Origin: Steroidobacteraceae bacterium
Lineage (GTDB): Bacteria; Pseudomonadota; Gammaproteobacteria; Steroidobacterales; Steroidobacteraceae
Direction: 5' to 3'
Assembly (NCBI GenBank): GCA_017853555.1
Contig: JAFMJH010000007.1
Coordinates: 45,976 to 109,975, forward strand
DNA: 64,000 bases
Positions 8,647 through 21,109 of this stretch are shown here, piece by piece. Position numbers and translations under genes: made by a program. The first letter of the stretch is position 1. Every line of letters begins with the position of its first letter. The notes below the pieces were generated by a model that saw only the letters and a list, made by a program, of their open reading frames with translations, searched no databases and was not told the DNA's origin.

Positions 8647-10517
8647 CGCAAATGGCCGAGTACGCGCGTTGGCGCAACGATCCGGAAGGCTATTGGCTCG
8701 ACGCGGCGAACGCGATTTCGTGGCTGCGACGACCCATCGTCGCCTGCGATCACGCGGCGAAACCCGCGGCGCGCTGGTTTCCCGACGGCATCACCAACGC
8801 CTGTCACAACGCCGTCGACCGTCATGTCGAAGCAGGCTTCGGGGCGCAGGCCGCGCTCGTGCACGTGAGCGCGATGACCGGCAGCGAGCGCACTTTCACC
8901 TACGCCGAGCTGCAGCACGAAGTCGCGCACGTCGCCGGCGCGTTGCGCAGGCTTGGCGTCGCGGCCGGCGATCGCGTGGTGATCTACATGCCGATGGTGC
9001 CCGAGGCGGTTTTCGCGATGCTCGCCTGCGCGCGACTCGGCGCGATTCATTCAGTCGTGTTCGGCGGTTTCGCGGCCCGCGAACTTGCCGTGCGCATCGA
9101 CGATGCGACACCGAAAGTCGTGTTGTCGGCGTCGTGCGGACTCGAGCCGGGTCGCGTGATCGACTATCACTCGCTGCTCGATCGCGCGCTGCAATTGGCT
9201 ACGCATCGCCCCGAACGTTGCGTGATCCTGCAACGGCCGCAACTGCAGGCGCCGCTCGTCGCCGAACGCGATCTCGACTGGGTCGAGTTTCTGCGCGATG
9301 CCGCCGCGGCCGAGTGCGTGCCGATGCCGTCGACCGCGCCGCTCTACATCCTCTACACCTCCGGCACCACCGGCAAACCCAAAGGCGTCGTGCGCGACAC
9401 CGGCGGTCATCTGGTCGCGCTCGCCTGGTCTATGCACAACGTGTACGACGTCTCGCCGGGCGAAACGTTTTGGGCCGCCTCGGACATCGGTTGGGTCGTC
9501 GGTCATTCGTACATCGTCTACGGTCCTTTGGTGCAGGGTTGCACGACGATCCTGTACGAAGGCAAACCCGTCGGCACGCCCGACGCCGGTGCCTATTGGC
9601 GGATCGCGGAAAAGTATCGCGTCGCCGCCTTGTTCACCGCGCCGACGGCGATACGCGCGATCAAGCGCGACGATCCCGACGGCCAACTGATGCGCGACCG
9701 CGATTTGTCGAAGTTGCGCACCTTGTTTCTCGCCGGCGAACGCGCCGATCCGGACACCGTGCGCTGGGCGGGCGAACGCCTCGGCGTACCCGTCATCGAT
9801 CATTGGTGGCAAACGGAAACCGGCAGTCCCGTGGTCGCGAACTGCATCGGACTCGGTGCGTTGCCCGTGAAGCCCGGCAGTCCGACGCGTCCGGTACCGG
9901 GTTTTACGCTCGAGGTACACGATGGCGATGGCGTCGTGCGCAAGCCGAACGTGCAAGGAGCGTTGCTGCTCAAAATGCCGCTGCCGCCGGGCTGTCTGCC
10001 GACGCTGTGGAACGACGACGAAGGTTTCGAGCGCGCGTATTTGCGCGCCCACCCCGGGTATTACACGACGGGCGACGGTGGATACGTCGATGCCGAGGGT
10101 TACGTGTACGTGATGGGACGCATCGACGACGTCATCAACGTCGCGGGTCACCGACTGTCGACGGGCGAACTCGAACAGGCGATCGCCGGACATGCCGCGG
10201 TCGCCGAATGCGCCGTCATCGGCGTGGCCGACTCGCTCAAAGGCACGGTGCCCGTCGGACTTGCGGTGTTGAAAGCCGGCGTGACTGCCGCACGCGACGT
10301 GCTCGCGCAAGAATTCGTCGCACGGGTCCGTGACGAGGTCGGCGCGGTCGCGAGTTTGCAACGCTGCTACATCGTCACGCGCTTGCCGAAAACCCGTTCG
10401 GGCAAGGTGCTGCGCGCCACCATGCGCGCGATCGCCGACGGTCGCCCTTACGAGGTGCCGGCGACGATCGAAGACCCTGCGGTACTCGACGAAATCGCCA
10501 CCGCGCTGCGCGGCTGA
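8643..10517 (+). CDS. prpE: Propionate--CoA ligase (PrpE-like acyl-CoA synthetase)
   Basis: The 624-aa protein matches PrpE in length and layout. It has an N-terminal ACAS domain (about 5-60), the AMP-binding P-loop TSGTTGKPKG (239-248), and the C-terminal RSGKVLR motif whose Lys588 would drive adenylation and be the acetylation target. The reaction is propionate + ATP + CoA to propionyl-CoA + AMP + PPi; acetate or other short acids are possible alternatives. The neighbours are not the 2-methylcitrate genes, so here it may activate a short-chain product of the adjacent oxidative pathway. It is coupled to the MFS gene by ATGA and ends 1 bp from the convergent next gene. Confidence 0.85.
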   Translation: MTQMAEYARWRNDPEGYWLDAANAISWLRRPIVACDHAAKPAARWFPDGITNACHNAVDRHVEAGFGAQAALVHVSAMTGSERTFTYAELQHEVAHVAGALRRLGVAAGDRVVIYMPMVPEAVFAMLACARLGAIHSVVFGGFAARELAVRIDDATPKVVLSASCGLEPGRVIDYHSLLDRALQLATHRPERCVILQRPQLQAPLVAERDLDWVEFLRDAAAAECVPMPSTAPLYILYTSGTTGKPKGVVRDTGGHLVALAWSMHNVYDVSPGETFWAASDIGWVVGHSYIVYGPLVQGCTTILYEGKPVGTPDAGAYWRIAEKYRVAALFTAPTAIRAIKRDDPDGQLMRDRDLSKLRTLFLAGERADPDTVRWAGERLGVPVIDHWWQTETGSPVVANCIGLGALPVKPGSPTRPVPGFTLEVHDGDGVVRKPNVQGALLLKMPLPPGCLPTLWNDDEGFERAYLRAHPGYYTTGDGGYVDAEGYVYVMGRIDDVINVAGHRLSTGELEQAIAGHAAVAECAVIGVADSLKGTVPVGLAVLKAGVTAARDVLAQEFVARVRDEVGAVASLQRCYIVTRLPKTRSGKVLRATMRAIADGRPYEVPATIEDPAVLDEIATALRG

Positions 10518-10518
10518 G

Positions 10519-11061
10519 TCACCAGGCCGAGCGCGCCTTGTGCGCGCGGATCTCCTCGTCGGACAAGCCCTGCAACTCGTGCGGGAACACCAACCACGCG
10601 GCCGTTTCGTGCACGAAAAAATCCGGACGCAGCGTGCTGCGATTGCGCGCGGGTTTGTAGTACACCGTGGCGATGCGCAGCTCCTGCGGCAGACGCGCAC
10701 CGCAGCGCTCGCGCAAGGTGGCCTGCACCGCTTCGAGGCTGCGTCCCGAATCGAACACGTCATCGACGATCAGCAATCGATCGGCGGCGGTGAGTTTGGA
10801 CACCAGATAATCGAGGCCGTGTACGCGCACGGTTTTGCTCTGCTGATCGATGCCCGTATACGAAGAAGTGCGAATCGCGATGTGGTCGGTCGGTACGCCG
10901 CGATGTTCGAGCAATTCCTGCACGGCGATGCCGACCGGTGCGCCGCCGCGCCATAGCGCCACGATGAAGGTCGGTCGAAAGCCTGCAGCTAGAACGCGCG
11001 AGCCGAGTTCGAAGGAATCGGCGAGCAACGAATCGGCGGAAATATAGAGTTTTTCGGTCAA
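10519..11061 (-). CDS. Purine-type phosphoribosyltransferase
   Basis: The 180-aa protein has the type I phosphoribosyltransferase fold: a PPi-loop region at VALWRGGAPVG (34-44), a flexible SSYTG segment (66-70), and the PRPP-binding motif LLIVDDVFDSGRS (96-108). It resembles xanthine/hypoxanthine phosphoribosyltransferases that convert a base and PRPP into a nucleotide. The start is uncertain. TTG 11061 gives the family-like MTEKLYISAD with GAGG upstream; GTG 11076 would add five residues. A TAGAAT element 30 bp upstream agrees with either. The exact base specificity is not visible. Confidence 0.8.
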   Translation of the reverse strand: MTEKLYISADSLLADSFELGSRVLAAGFRPTFIVALWRGGAPVGIAVQELLEHRGVPTDHIAIRTSSYTGIDQQSKTVRVHGLDYLVSKLTAADRLLIVDDVFDSGRSLEAVQATLRERCGARLPQELRIATVYYKPARNRSTLRPDFFVHETAAWLVFPHELQGLSDEEIRAHKARSAW

Positions 11062-11090
11062 CGTGCGCTGCCTCACCGGTACAAGACCGT

Positions 11091-11096
11091 ATTCTA
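11091..11096 (-). promoter_or_regulatory. Possible -10 element for the phosphoribosyltransferase gene
   Basis: TAGAAT on the minus strand matches the sigma-70 -10 consensus at 5 of 6 positions and lies about 30 bp upstream of the proposed TTG start. No good -35 was found 16-18 bp further upstream. Confidence 0.35.
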
Positions 11097-11158
11097 TCGA
11101 AGCTCTCGCTCCGCGACGATCGGACCGCAATGTCGCCGTATCAAAACCGGAGCTCGTC

Positions 11159-11608
11159 ATGTCTGCCATTCGTGTCGTCGTCGCCGATTCGTCCCGCGCG
11201 GAAATCTTCGCGATGGCGAGTGCCCACGCACCGCTGCAAAAGCTCGCCACGGTCGCCAATCCCTATACCGCGCGTCACGAACGCGATCTTGGCGCCGATG
11301 CGCCCGGACGCGTCGTCAGTCGACAAGGCATCCAGCACGCGCTGGCACCCCGGCATCTTTTGAAAAAGCAGGCCACCGAGAAATTCGCGCGGCTGCTCGC
11401 CGAACGCATCGAGACCGAAACCCGACACGCCGAGATCGCCGGCGTCATGCTGGTGATCGCGCCGCGCTTGCTTGCGCAAGTGCATTCGTTCTTGTCCAAG
11501 GAGGCCAAGCGACGCATCCTCGGCGAAGTGAAGCGCAATCTCGTCGAGTCGCGACGACTCGAATTGCAACGTCAGGTCGAGGCGGGACTCGGCGCCGCTG
11601 CGCGCTGA
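11159..11608 (+). CDS. Host-attachment-family protein (bacterial release-factor-1-like fold)
   Basis: The 149-aa soluble protein resembles the host attachment / AtsE-like family: an N-terminal VVVADSSRAEIF strand, a central HERDLGADAPGRV loop (about 40-52), and a C-terminal helix-rich part with LVIAPRLLAQV and EVKRNLVE. The family was named from plant-associated bacteria and shares the eRF1 domain 1-like fold, but its biochemical role is not established. The ATG follows CCGGAG. It is transcribed divergently from the phosphoribosyltransferase and alone on its strand here. An 8-bp stem-loop covers its stop codon. Confidence 0.65.
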   Translation: MSAIRVVVADSSRAEIFAMASAHAPLQKLATVANPYTARHERDLGADAPGRVVSRQGIQHALAPRHLLKKQATEKFARLLAERIETETRHAEIAGVMLVIAPRLLAQVHSFLSKEAKRRILGEVKRNLVESRRLELQRQVEAGLGAAAR

Positions 11609-11616
11609 AGCGGCGC
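11592..11616 (+). terminator. GC-rich hairpin over the host-attachment gene stop codon
   Basis: GCGCCGCT (11592-11599) pairs perfectly with AGCGGCGC (11609-11616) around a 9-nt loop that holds the TGA. No T-tract follows on the plus strand, so this may be a Rho-assisted stop or simple 3' end protection rather than a classic intrinsic terminator. Confidence 0.3.
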
Positions 11617-11643
11617 ACCATCGCGCGTTCTGCCAAGGACTCG

Positions 11644-11970
11644 CTACGGCCGGATCGGGTTTGCCGCGAGCGCACCGACCACGGTTTGCCATTCACGCAC
11701 GCGCCAATGCGTGACGAGACCGTGACGCACGTAGGGATCAGCGTGCGCAAACCGTTCAGCGACGGTCGGCGAATCGCCGCGAAACAGCAACAACGCGCCT
11801 TGCGGCTCGCCGGGCTCGCGTGCCGGCAAGAGGGTGTCGCCCAAGGCCCCGCCGAGTACGAGTTCGCCGCGCGCTTCGGCCGCCCACGCGAGCGCGAGGT
11901 GCTCGGCGCGAAACTGCGCGCGCCGCTCGCGATAATCGGGTGCCACGTCGTAGATCAAAAAATAGTTCAC
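11644..11970 (-). CDS. YciI family protein
   Basis: The 108-aa single-domain protein has the YciI-like ferredoxin fold pattern: a first strand YFLIYDV, a His in RAEHLALA (about 24), the GALGD turn, and a late SPTVAERFAHADPYV helix. YciI-like proteins are related to muconolactone isomerases, but most have no proven reaction. GTG 11970 has a purine-rich GAGGGCGGGA upstream. It is the last gene of a minus-strand run with the sugar kinase and argG, only 9 bp after the kinase stop. Confidence 0.75.
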   Translation of the reverse strand: MNYFLIYDVAPDYRERRAQFRAEHLALAWAAEARGELVLGGALGDTLLPAREPGEPQGALLLFRGDSPTVAERFAHADPYVRHGLVTHWRVREWQTVVGALAANPIRP

Positions 11971-11979
11971 GTCCCGCCC

Positions 11980-12864
11980 TCACTCGAGTTCGAAAACATG
12001 CGGCATCGCCGGTGCCGCACCCACGCGCGTCACCGCGAGACTCGCGGCACGCACCGCGCGCGGCAACGCCGCGCGGATGTCACTGCCTTGTGCGAGCGTC
12101 GCGGCCAGCGCACCGCAAAAACAATCGCCGGCGCCCGTGGTGTCGACCACCTGCACCGCCGGCGCCGCTTCATGGTGGAAGGTGTGGCGCGTCGCGGCCA
12201 CGGCGCCCGCGGCACCGAGCGTGACGATGACGGTCTGCCCATCGCGATCGCAGAGCCTGCGAGCGAGTTCGCCATACGCTTGCGGCGTGTGCGCCGCGGA
12301 CTGCGTGTAGTACGCGAGTTCGGTTTCGTTGAGCACGATGACGTCGGCGTGCACGAACAATGCGCGCGTTTGCGGCAACGCGGGCGCAGGGTTCAGCAAG
12401 GTGACGGCGCCGTGCTCGCGTGCGACGCGCAAAAATTCGGCGACCGTCGCGCTCGGCGTCTCGAGCTGCGCGAGCGCGACGCGCGTCGGTGCCCAATCCA
12501 GCTCGGCGATACGCAAAGTGCCGTTCGCGGCCGAGTGCACGACGATGGCGTTCTCACCCGAATCGGCGACCAGCACTTGCGCAAGACCCGTCGCGCATTC
12601 GCTGCGACGCTGCACGCGCGAATGATCGACCTGCTCGTGCGCCAGCGTCGCAAGCAAAGCCGCACCGTCGGCATCGTCGCCGCAGGCACCGATGATCGCC
12701 GTGCGTGCGCCGAGGCGTGCGGCGGCGATCGCCTGATTCAATCCTTTGCCACCGGGCAAACGCTGCAGGCTCGTACCCGCGACGGTTTCGCCGGGGCACG
12801 GCAAGTGCGCCACGCGCGCGACCCAATCCATGTTGAGACTGCCGCAGACGAGTACGTCGTACAT
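11980..12864 (-). CDS. rbsK: PfkB-family carbohydrate kinase, ribokinase-like
   Basis: The 294-aa protein is a ribokinase-type sugar kinase. It opens with VLVCGSLNMDWV, contains the substrate-binding motif PGGKGLNQA (37-45) and the PfkB C-terminal signature DTTGAGDCF, where Asp247 is the expected catalytic base. Ribokinase phosphorylates ribose (or deoxyribose) to the 5-phosphate. No ribose transporter or rbsR lies nearby. The kinase begins 7 bp after argG, so expression may simply follow argG. Assignment to ribose rather than another sugar or nucleoside rests on the overall ribokinase-like sequence. Confidence 0.8.
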   Translation of the reverse strand: MYDVLVCGSLNMDWVARVAHLPCPGETVAGTSLQRLPGGKGLNQAIAAARLGARTAIIGACGDDADGAALLATLAHEQVDHSRVQRRSECATGLAQVLVADSGENAIVVHSAANGTLRIAELDWAPTRVALAQLETPSATVAEFLRVAREHGAVTLLNPAPALPQTRALFVHADVIVLNETELAYYTQSAAHTPQAYGELARRLCDRDGQTVIVTLGAAGAVAATRHTFHHEAAPAVQVVDTTGAGDCFCGALAATLAQGSDIRAALPRAVRAASLAVTRVGAAPAMPHVFELE

Positions 12865-12871
12865 CGGCGCC

Positions 12872-14610
<1,739 letters not shown>

Positions 14611-14649
14611 GTCGGGACGATGATATCGCGGCGCGGCGCGCCGGCGGAA

Positions 14650-17097
<2,448 letters not shown>

Positions 17098-18162
17098 TTA
17101 TAGTCGATTTACCCTGCCTTGTTCCACGTGAAACACGTGTTCGGGAGTGCCGAAAAGACGCTGGTCGCGATCGAGCGCGGTCACCACGAGTTGGGTTTGC
17201 AAACCCTGCACGCGAGCGATGAATCGCGACAACCGCTGCTGATCAAGCTCGGCCGACGGATCGTCAAGCAGCAAGGTTGGCGACAGTGCAAATTCCTGTT
17301 TCAGGTACTCAAGCTGGCACAGACTGAGCGCAACGGCAGCGAGCTTCTGCTGACCACGAGACAAGACCTCCCGGGCGAGTTTGCCTTGTACCCGCAAACC
17401 GATATCGGCCCGATGCGGCCCCTGCATCGTGGTTCGTCGCTCTCGGTCGCGACCTAGGCCGGCAGCCAGGACGTCGGCCAAGGCGTGACTGCGATCCCAA
17501 CCGGCGGCAAAGCTGAGCGTCGGCTCGAACCCCAGCAAGTCGCCCGCGATGGATTGCCAGTACGGCAGGAGCGCCGTAACCACCCGTGCGCGGGACTCGG
17601 TAAGCGCCTCGCCTTCTTTGGCGAGCTCAGGGTCCCAAACCGCCACCTGCTCGGCGCCGATCCGCAAAGCCGCATTGCGTTGCAACAGCGCACGTTGGTA
17701 ACGGCTCCAGGCGCCGGCGAAACCAGGTTCCACGTGGAACACCGCCCAGTCCAACCAGCGCCGGCGCCGCGCCGACGCGTCTTCGATGAGTTTGTGCGCA
17801 TCAGGATCCAGCACCTGCACCGGGAACGCCACGGCCAATTCTGCAAGGCTGCGCGGTGTCTGGGCGTCCAAACGAGCTTCGGTGCCGTCCTCGCGCCGAA
17901 TTTCGATGCCAAGCGCATGATCTCGACCGTCCGGCACTCGGGTCCGTCCCAGAACGCGGCTCAAGGGCGCCGTGTGTCGGATCAAGCGTTCGTTGAGGCG
18001 GGTTCGAAAGGATCGCCCCCGTCCGAGCAGGAAGATCGCCTCCAACAGCGAGGTTTTGCCAGCGCCATTGGCGCCGAAGATCAAATTGGTGCCCGGACCG
18101 AGTTCGAGCTCCACGGTCTCGAGGCAACGGAGCTCCTCGACCCGGAGTTCGACGAGCGCCAT
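17098..18162 (-). CDS. recF: DNA replication and repair protein RecF
   Basis: RecF (354 aa) is an SMC-like ATPase that helps load RecA at gapped DNA with RecO and RecR. The Walker A motif is GANGAGKT (30-37), and the ABC-type Walker B region appears near the C-terminus as LLLDDPSAELD. Its ATG shares one base with the dnaN stop (TGATG), so translation is coupled. Length is normal for the family. Confidence 0.95.
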   Translation of the reverse strand: MALVELRVEELRCLETVELELGPGTNLIFGANGAGKTSLLEAIFLLGRGRSFRTRLNERLIRHTAPLSRVLGRTRVPDGRDHALGIEIRREDGTEARLDAQTPRSLAELAVAFPVQVLDPDAHKLIEDASARRRRWLDWAVFHVEPGFAGAWSRYQRALLQRNAALRIGAEQVAVWDPELAKEGEALTESRARVVTALLPYWQSIAGDLLGFEPTLSFAAGWDRSHALADVLAAGLGRDRERRTTMQGPHRADIGLRVQGKLAREVLSRGQQKLAAVALSLCQLEYLKQEFALSPTLLLDDPSAELDQQRLSRFIARVQGLQTQLVVTALDRDQRLFGTPEHVFHVEQGRVNRL

Positions 18163-19259
18163 CAGAGGCGCATCGGCATCACGACGTACTTGGCATCCGC
18201 ATTCGCCGCCGCGGTGACGAGACAGCTGCTATTCGAATCCGTGAGCGCGATGTGTACACGGTCGGTTTCGATGGCCGCCAACGCGTCGAGCAGATAGGTG
18301 ACGTTGAAGCCGATTTCCAGCTCTTCACCCTGGTAACTGACCTCGAGCTGATCTTCGGCCTCTTCCTGTTCCGGGTTGTGCGCTTGCAACGTGAGCAGAT
18401 TGGGCTTCGCGTTGAGGCGGATGCCGCGATATTTTTCGTTCGACAAAATCGCCGTTCTTTGCAGACTTTGCTTCAAAGTGTTGCGATCTGCGTCGATCAC
18501 GCGGTTAGCGTGCGCGGGGATGACGCGGCTGTATTCGGGAAAACGGCCGTCGATGAGTTTTGAAGTGAAGCGAATTTCGCCGATCGTGCAGCGAACGTGA
18601 TTGGTTCCGACTGCAAGTTCAACCTCACCTTCGTCGCCGAGCATCCGCTGCAGTTCCAGCACGCCTTTGCGCGGCAGGATGACTTGCTGCTTGCCGGTGA
18701 CGCGCGTGCTGAGATTGGCTTCGCACAGTGCCAACCGGTGACCGTCGGTGGCGACCGCACGCAAGGTGCCGCCCTCGGACTCGAGCAACATGCCGTTCAG
18801 GTAGTAGCGGACGTCTTGCTGCGCCATCGAGAAATGCGTTTTGTCGATCAAGCGGCGGAACGCCGATTGCGGCAGCTTCAGCACCTGCTGGGCGTTGATC
18901 TCGTCGACGAGCGGGAATTCGGCCGCAGCGAGCGTCGAGAGCGTGAAGCGGCTGCGCCCTGCGCGCACGACGAGACGATCGCTCTCGATCGACAACGTGA
19001 CATTCACGCCTTCGGGCAAGGCGCGCAGAATATCTAGGAATTTGCGGCCCGGCACGGTGATTTCACCCTGCGCCGCGACCTTCAAAGAAATCGAACTCAC
19101 GAGCTCCACTTCGAGATCGGTGCCGGTGACGGAGAGTTTTCCGTCGCGTGCCGTGAGCAACACGTTCGACAGCACGGGCATGGTTTGGCGCCGTTCGACG
19201 ACGCCGATGACGTTCTGGACCGGTGCGAGGATTTCTTCACGCGTGGCTGTGAGTTTCAT
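18162..19259 (-). CDS. dnaN: DNA polymerase III subunit beta (sliding clamp)
   Basis: DnaN (365 aa, E. coli 366) forms the ring-shaped clamp that tethers polymerase to DNA. The sequence shows three clamp repeats and ends with the conserved YVVMPMRL that lines the protein-binding cleft. It lies between the probable oriC and recF. A SafeTATA-like promoter was not recognised, so its promoter probably lies in or near the AT-rich origin gap or in dnaA. Confidence 0.97.
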   Translation of the reverse strand: MKLTATREEILAPVQNVIGVVERRQTMPVLSNVLLTARDGKLSVTGTDLEVELVSSISLKVAAQGEITVPGRKFLDILRALPEGVNVTLSIESDRLVVRAGRSRFTLSTLAAAEFPLVDEINAQQVLKLPQSAFRRLIDKTHFSMAQQDVRYYLNGMLLESEGGTLRAVATDGHRLALCEANLSTRVTGKQQVILPRKGVLELQRMLGDEGEVELAVGTNHVRCTIGEIRFTSKLIDGRFPEYSRVIPAHANRVIDADRNTLKQSLQRTAILSNEKYRGIRLNAKPNLLTLQAHNPEQEEAEDQLEVSYQGEELEIGFNVTYLLDALAAIETDRVHIALTDSNSSCLVTAAANADAKYVVMPMRL

Positions 19260-19311
19260 AATTCTCTTGTTTGAATCTTATGAGTTAAGAGGTAGTAGTG
19301 TTTATTGGCCC

Positions 19312-19320
19312 TGTGGATAC
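19312..19320 (-). promoter_or_regulatory. DnaA box, one mismatch
   Basis: The minus strand reads GTATCCACA, differing from TTATCCACA at the first base. It lies next to the AT-rich part of the presumed origin. Confidence 0.55.
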
Positions 19321-19417
19321 CGGGAAAACTCCAAAAAACCTCGAAAAATCATCAACTTGAATTCGAATCAACTGGGGGTGGAACGCCGCATATCCGGCGC
19401 ACTGCCTGTGTGTCGAT

Positions 19418-19426
19418 TGTGCATAA
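19418..19426 (-). promoter_or_regulatory. DnaA box TTATGCACA
   Basis: The minus strand reads TTATGCACA, which fits the TTATNCACA consensus and equals known functional boxes in enterobacterial origins. Confidence 0.65.
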
Positions 19427-19452
19427 ATTCGAGCCGGTTTAGCACCCACAGT

Positions 19453-19461
19453 TTATCCACA
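19453..19461 (+). promoter_or_regulatory. Perfect DnaA box
   Basis: TTATCCACA is the highest-affinity DnaA box. It directly abuts the dnaA stop codon (19462-19464). Confidence 0.75.
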
Positions 19462-20802
19462 TCATCCGGTCAATGTTCTCAACAGATGTGACCAATCTTC
19501 AGAGATACGCTGATCTTCGTCGCGCAGCGCGCGGATGCGCCGACAGGCGTGCAGCACGGTGGTGTGATCGCGCCCGCCGAACGCCTGGCCGATTTCCGGC
19601 AGGCTGTGACTGGTGAGTTCTTTCGCGAGCGCCATCGCCATCTGGCGCGGTCGCGCGACCGAGCGACTGCGGCGTTCGGACAGCAATTCGCCGACGCGCA
19701 CGTTGAAATAATCCGCGACGGTTTTCTGGATGTTCTCGATGGTGACGAGTTTCGCCTGCAAGGAGAGCAAATCTTTGAGTGCTTCTTTGGCGAAATCGAC
19801 CGTGATCGCCTGCCCCGTGAAGCGTGCATTGGCGATCACGCGACGCAGCGCGCCTTCGAGCTCGCGCACGTTGGAGCGGATCCGCTTGGCGATGAAAAAC
19901 GCGACTTCGTCACCGAGCTTCACGCCCGCCGCTTCGGCTTTGCTGATGAGAATCGCGGCGCAAGTTTCGAGTTCGGGCGGCTCGATCGCGACGGTCAGCC
20001 CCCAGCCGAAGCGCGATTTCAGGCGCTCTTCGAGTCCCGCGACTTCTTTCGGATAGCGATCGCAGGTGAGGATCACTTGCTGCTGCCCTTCGAGCAGCGC
20101 GTTGAAGGTATGGAAGAATTCTTCCTGGGAACGCTGTTTTTCAGCGAAAAACTGGATGTCGTCGATCAACAGCGCATCGAGCGAACGGTACGCGGTTTTG
20201 AATTCGTTCATCTGGTTGTGCTGCAGCGCTTTGACCATGTCGCTCACGAACCGCTCGGAATGCACGTAGGCGATGCGCGCTTCGGGGTTGCGTGCGCGGA
20301 TCGCGTGTCCGACCGCATGCATGAGATGCGTCTTGCCGAGTCCGACGCCGCCGTAAATGAACAAGGGGTTGTAAGCCTTGCCGGGATTTTCGCCGACCTG
20401 CTGTGCTGCCGCCTTGGCGAGCTGATTGCTTTTGCCGACGACGAAATTGTCGAAGGTGGAATCGGGATTCAAGCGACCGCCGATCACGATGCCCTGACTG
20501 CGCGCACTGCTCGGCAGCGTGGCGGCGGGCGCAGGCGCCACCATCGTGTTTTCGTCGGGCTTGGAGCCGACTTCAACCGTGATGATCGGGGCGTCGCCTT
20601 GCACCTGCGATTGCACCCACTCGCCGATCCGCGACAACAAATGGGCATTGATCCAGTCGACCACGAAACGATTGGGCGCGAGCAACTTGAGCGAGCCCTC
20701 GCCAGCCACCGCTTGCAACGGGCGCACCCACGTATTGAACTGCGTTTCCGGCAGTTCCGCCTCCAGCGCTTGCGCGCAGCGAATCCAAAGCGACGTGTCC
20801 AC
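19462..20802 (-). CDS. dnaA: Chromosomal replication initiator protein DnaA
   Basis: DnaA (446 aa from GTG 20802) has the usual four domains: an N-terminal helicase/DiaA interaction domain, a variable linker, the AAA+ core with Walker [11 protein letters not shown] and Walker [10 protein letters not shown], and the C-terminal DNA-binding domain with the signature [14 protein letters not shown] 20802 opens the family-typical [21 protein letters not shown] and follows GAGG. An ATG at 20880 would add 26 residues of low family similarity and would place the likely promoter inside the gene, so it is less probable. Confidence 0.95.
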   Translation of the reverse strand: MDTSLWIRCAQALEAELPETQFNTWVRPLQAVAGEGSLKLLAPNRFVVDWINAHLLSRIGEWVQSQVQGDAPIITVEVGSKPDENTMVAPAPAATLPSSARSQGIVIGGRLNPDSTFDNFVVGKSNQLAKAAAQQVGENPGKAYNPLFIYGGVGLGKTHLMHAVGHAIRARNPEARIAYVHSERFVSDMVKALQHNQMNEFKTAYRSLDALLIDDIQFFAEKQRSQEEFFHTFNALLEGQQQVILTCDRYPKEVAGLEERLKSRFGWGLTVAIEPPELETCAAILISKAEAAGVKLGDEVAFFIAKRIRSNVRELEGALRRVIANARFTGQAITVDFAKEALKDLLSLQAKLVTIENIQKTVADYFNVRVGELLSERRSRSVARPRQMAMALAKELTSHSLPEIGQAFGGRDHTTVLHACRRIRALRDEDQRISEDWSHLLRTLTG

Positions 20803-20853
20803 GCGCCCGCTAGCCTCGTTAATCGTTCGGTCGACCCAGGGAAGGGCCGAGAG

Positions 20854-20859
20854 TCTATA
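20854..20859 (-). promoter_or_regulatory. Candidate dnaA -10 element
   Basis: TATAGA on the minus strand lies about 50 bp upstream of GTG 20802. The -35 is unclear. If real, it shows that dnaA translation starts at 20802 and not at 20880. Confidence 0.35.
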
Positions 20860-20873
20860 CGCTGCCGCGGATA

Positions 20874-20902
20874 TTGACACCCACGACCAGTCTGCTTACC
20901 CT
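20874..20902 (+). promoter_or_regulatory. Probable rpmH promoter
   Basis: A perfect -35 TTGACA (20874-20879) is followed after 17 bp by TACCCT (20897-20902), a partial -10. The predicted start is about 40 nt before the rpmH ATG. It is back-to-back with the candidate dnaA promoter. Confidence 0.6.
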
Positions 20903-20948
20903 CTGCGGCCTTTTTCCCGACGATTCCACCACTTGGGGCGGAAACATC

Positions 20949-21083
20949 ATGAAACGTACCTATCAGCCCAGCAAGGTCCGCCGCGCCCGCACGCACGGGT
21001 TCCGCGCCCGCATGGCGACCGCGAACGGTCGCAAGATTCTGGCCCGCCGTCGTGCCAAGGGCCGCAAGAAGCTGATCCCCTGA
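20949..21083 (+). CDS. rpmH: 50S ribosomal protein L34
   Basis: L34 is the 44-aa highly basic protein of the large ribosomal subunit. It begins [19 protein letters not shown] and ends GRKKLIP, matching bacterial L34 throughout. A GGGGCGGA ribosome site precedes the ATG. It is the first gene of the rpmH-rnpA-yidD-yidC-mnmE series; rnpA begins in or just after its end. Confidence 0.98.
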   Translation: MKRTYQPSKVRRARTHGFRARMATANGRKILARRRAKGRKKLIP

Positions 21084-21109
21084 CGCCGGCAGCCGGCGCG
21101 CCGCTGCGC

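Larger units (their letters stand above)
19260..19461. other. oriC: Probable replication origin oriC (dnaA-dnaN intergenic region)
   Basis: This 202-bp gap is clearly more AT-rich than the rest of the window and has A/T runs at 19261-19306 and 19326-19370 that could be the unwinding element. It contains one perfect DnaA box (TTATCCACA, 19453-19461), one TTATNCACA-type box (19418-19426, minus) and a one-mismatch box (19312-19320, minus). Gene direction reverses at dnaA/rpmH just beside it. The short dnaA-rpmH gap has no DnaA box, so the dnaN side is the better origin candidate. Confidence 0.75.

Noticed and set aside
20803..20880. N-terminal extension of DnaA from ATG 20880
   Set aside because: The extra 26 residues do not resemble DnaA and would overlap the likely dnaA -10 element.
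20881..20948. oriC on the rpmH side of dnaA
   Set aside because: No DnaA box or long AT-rich run was seen in this gap.
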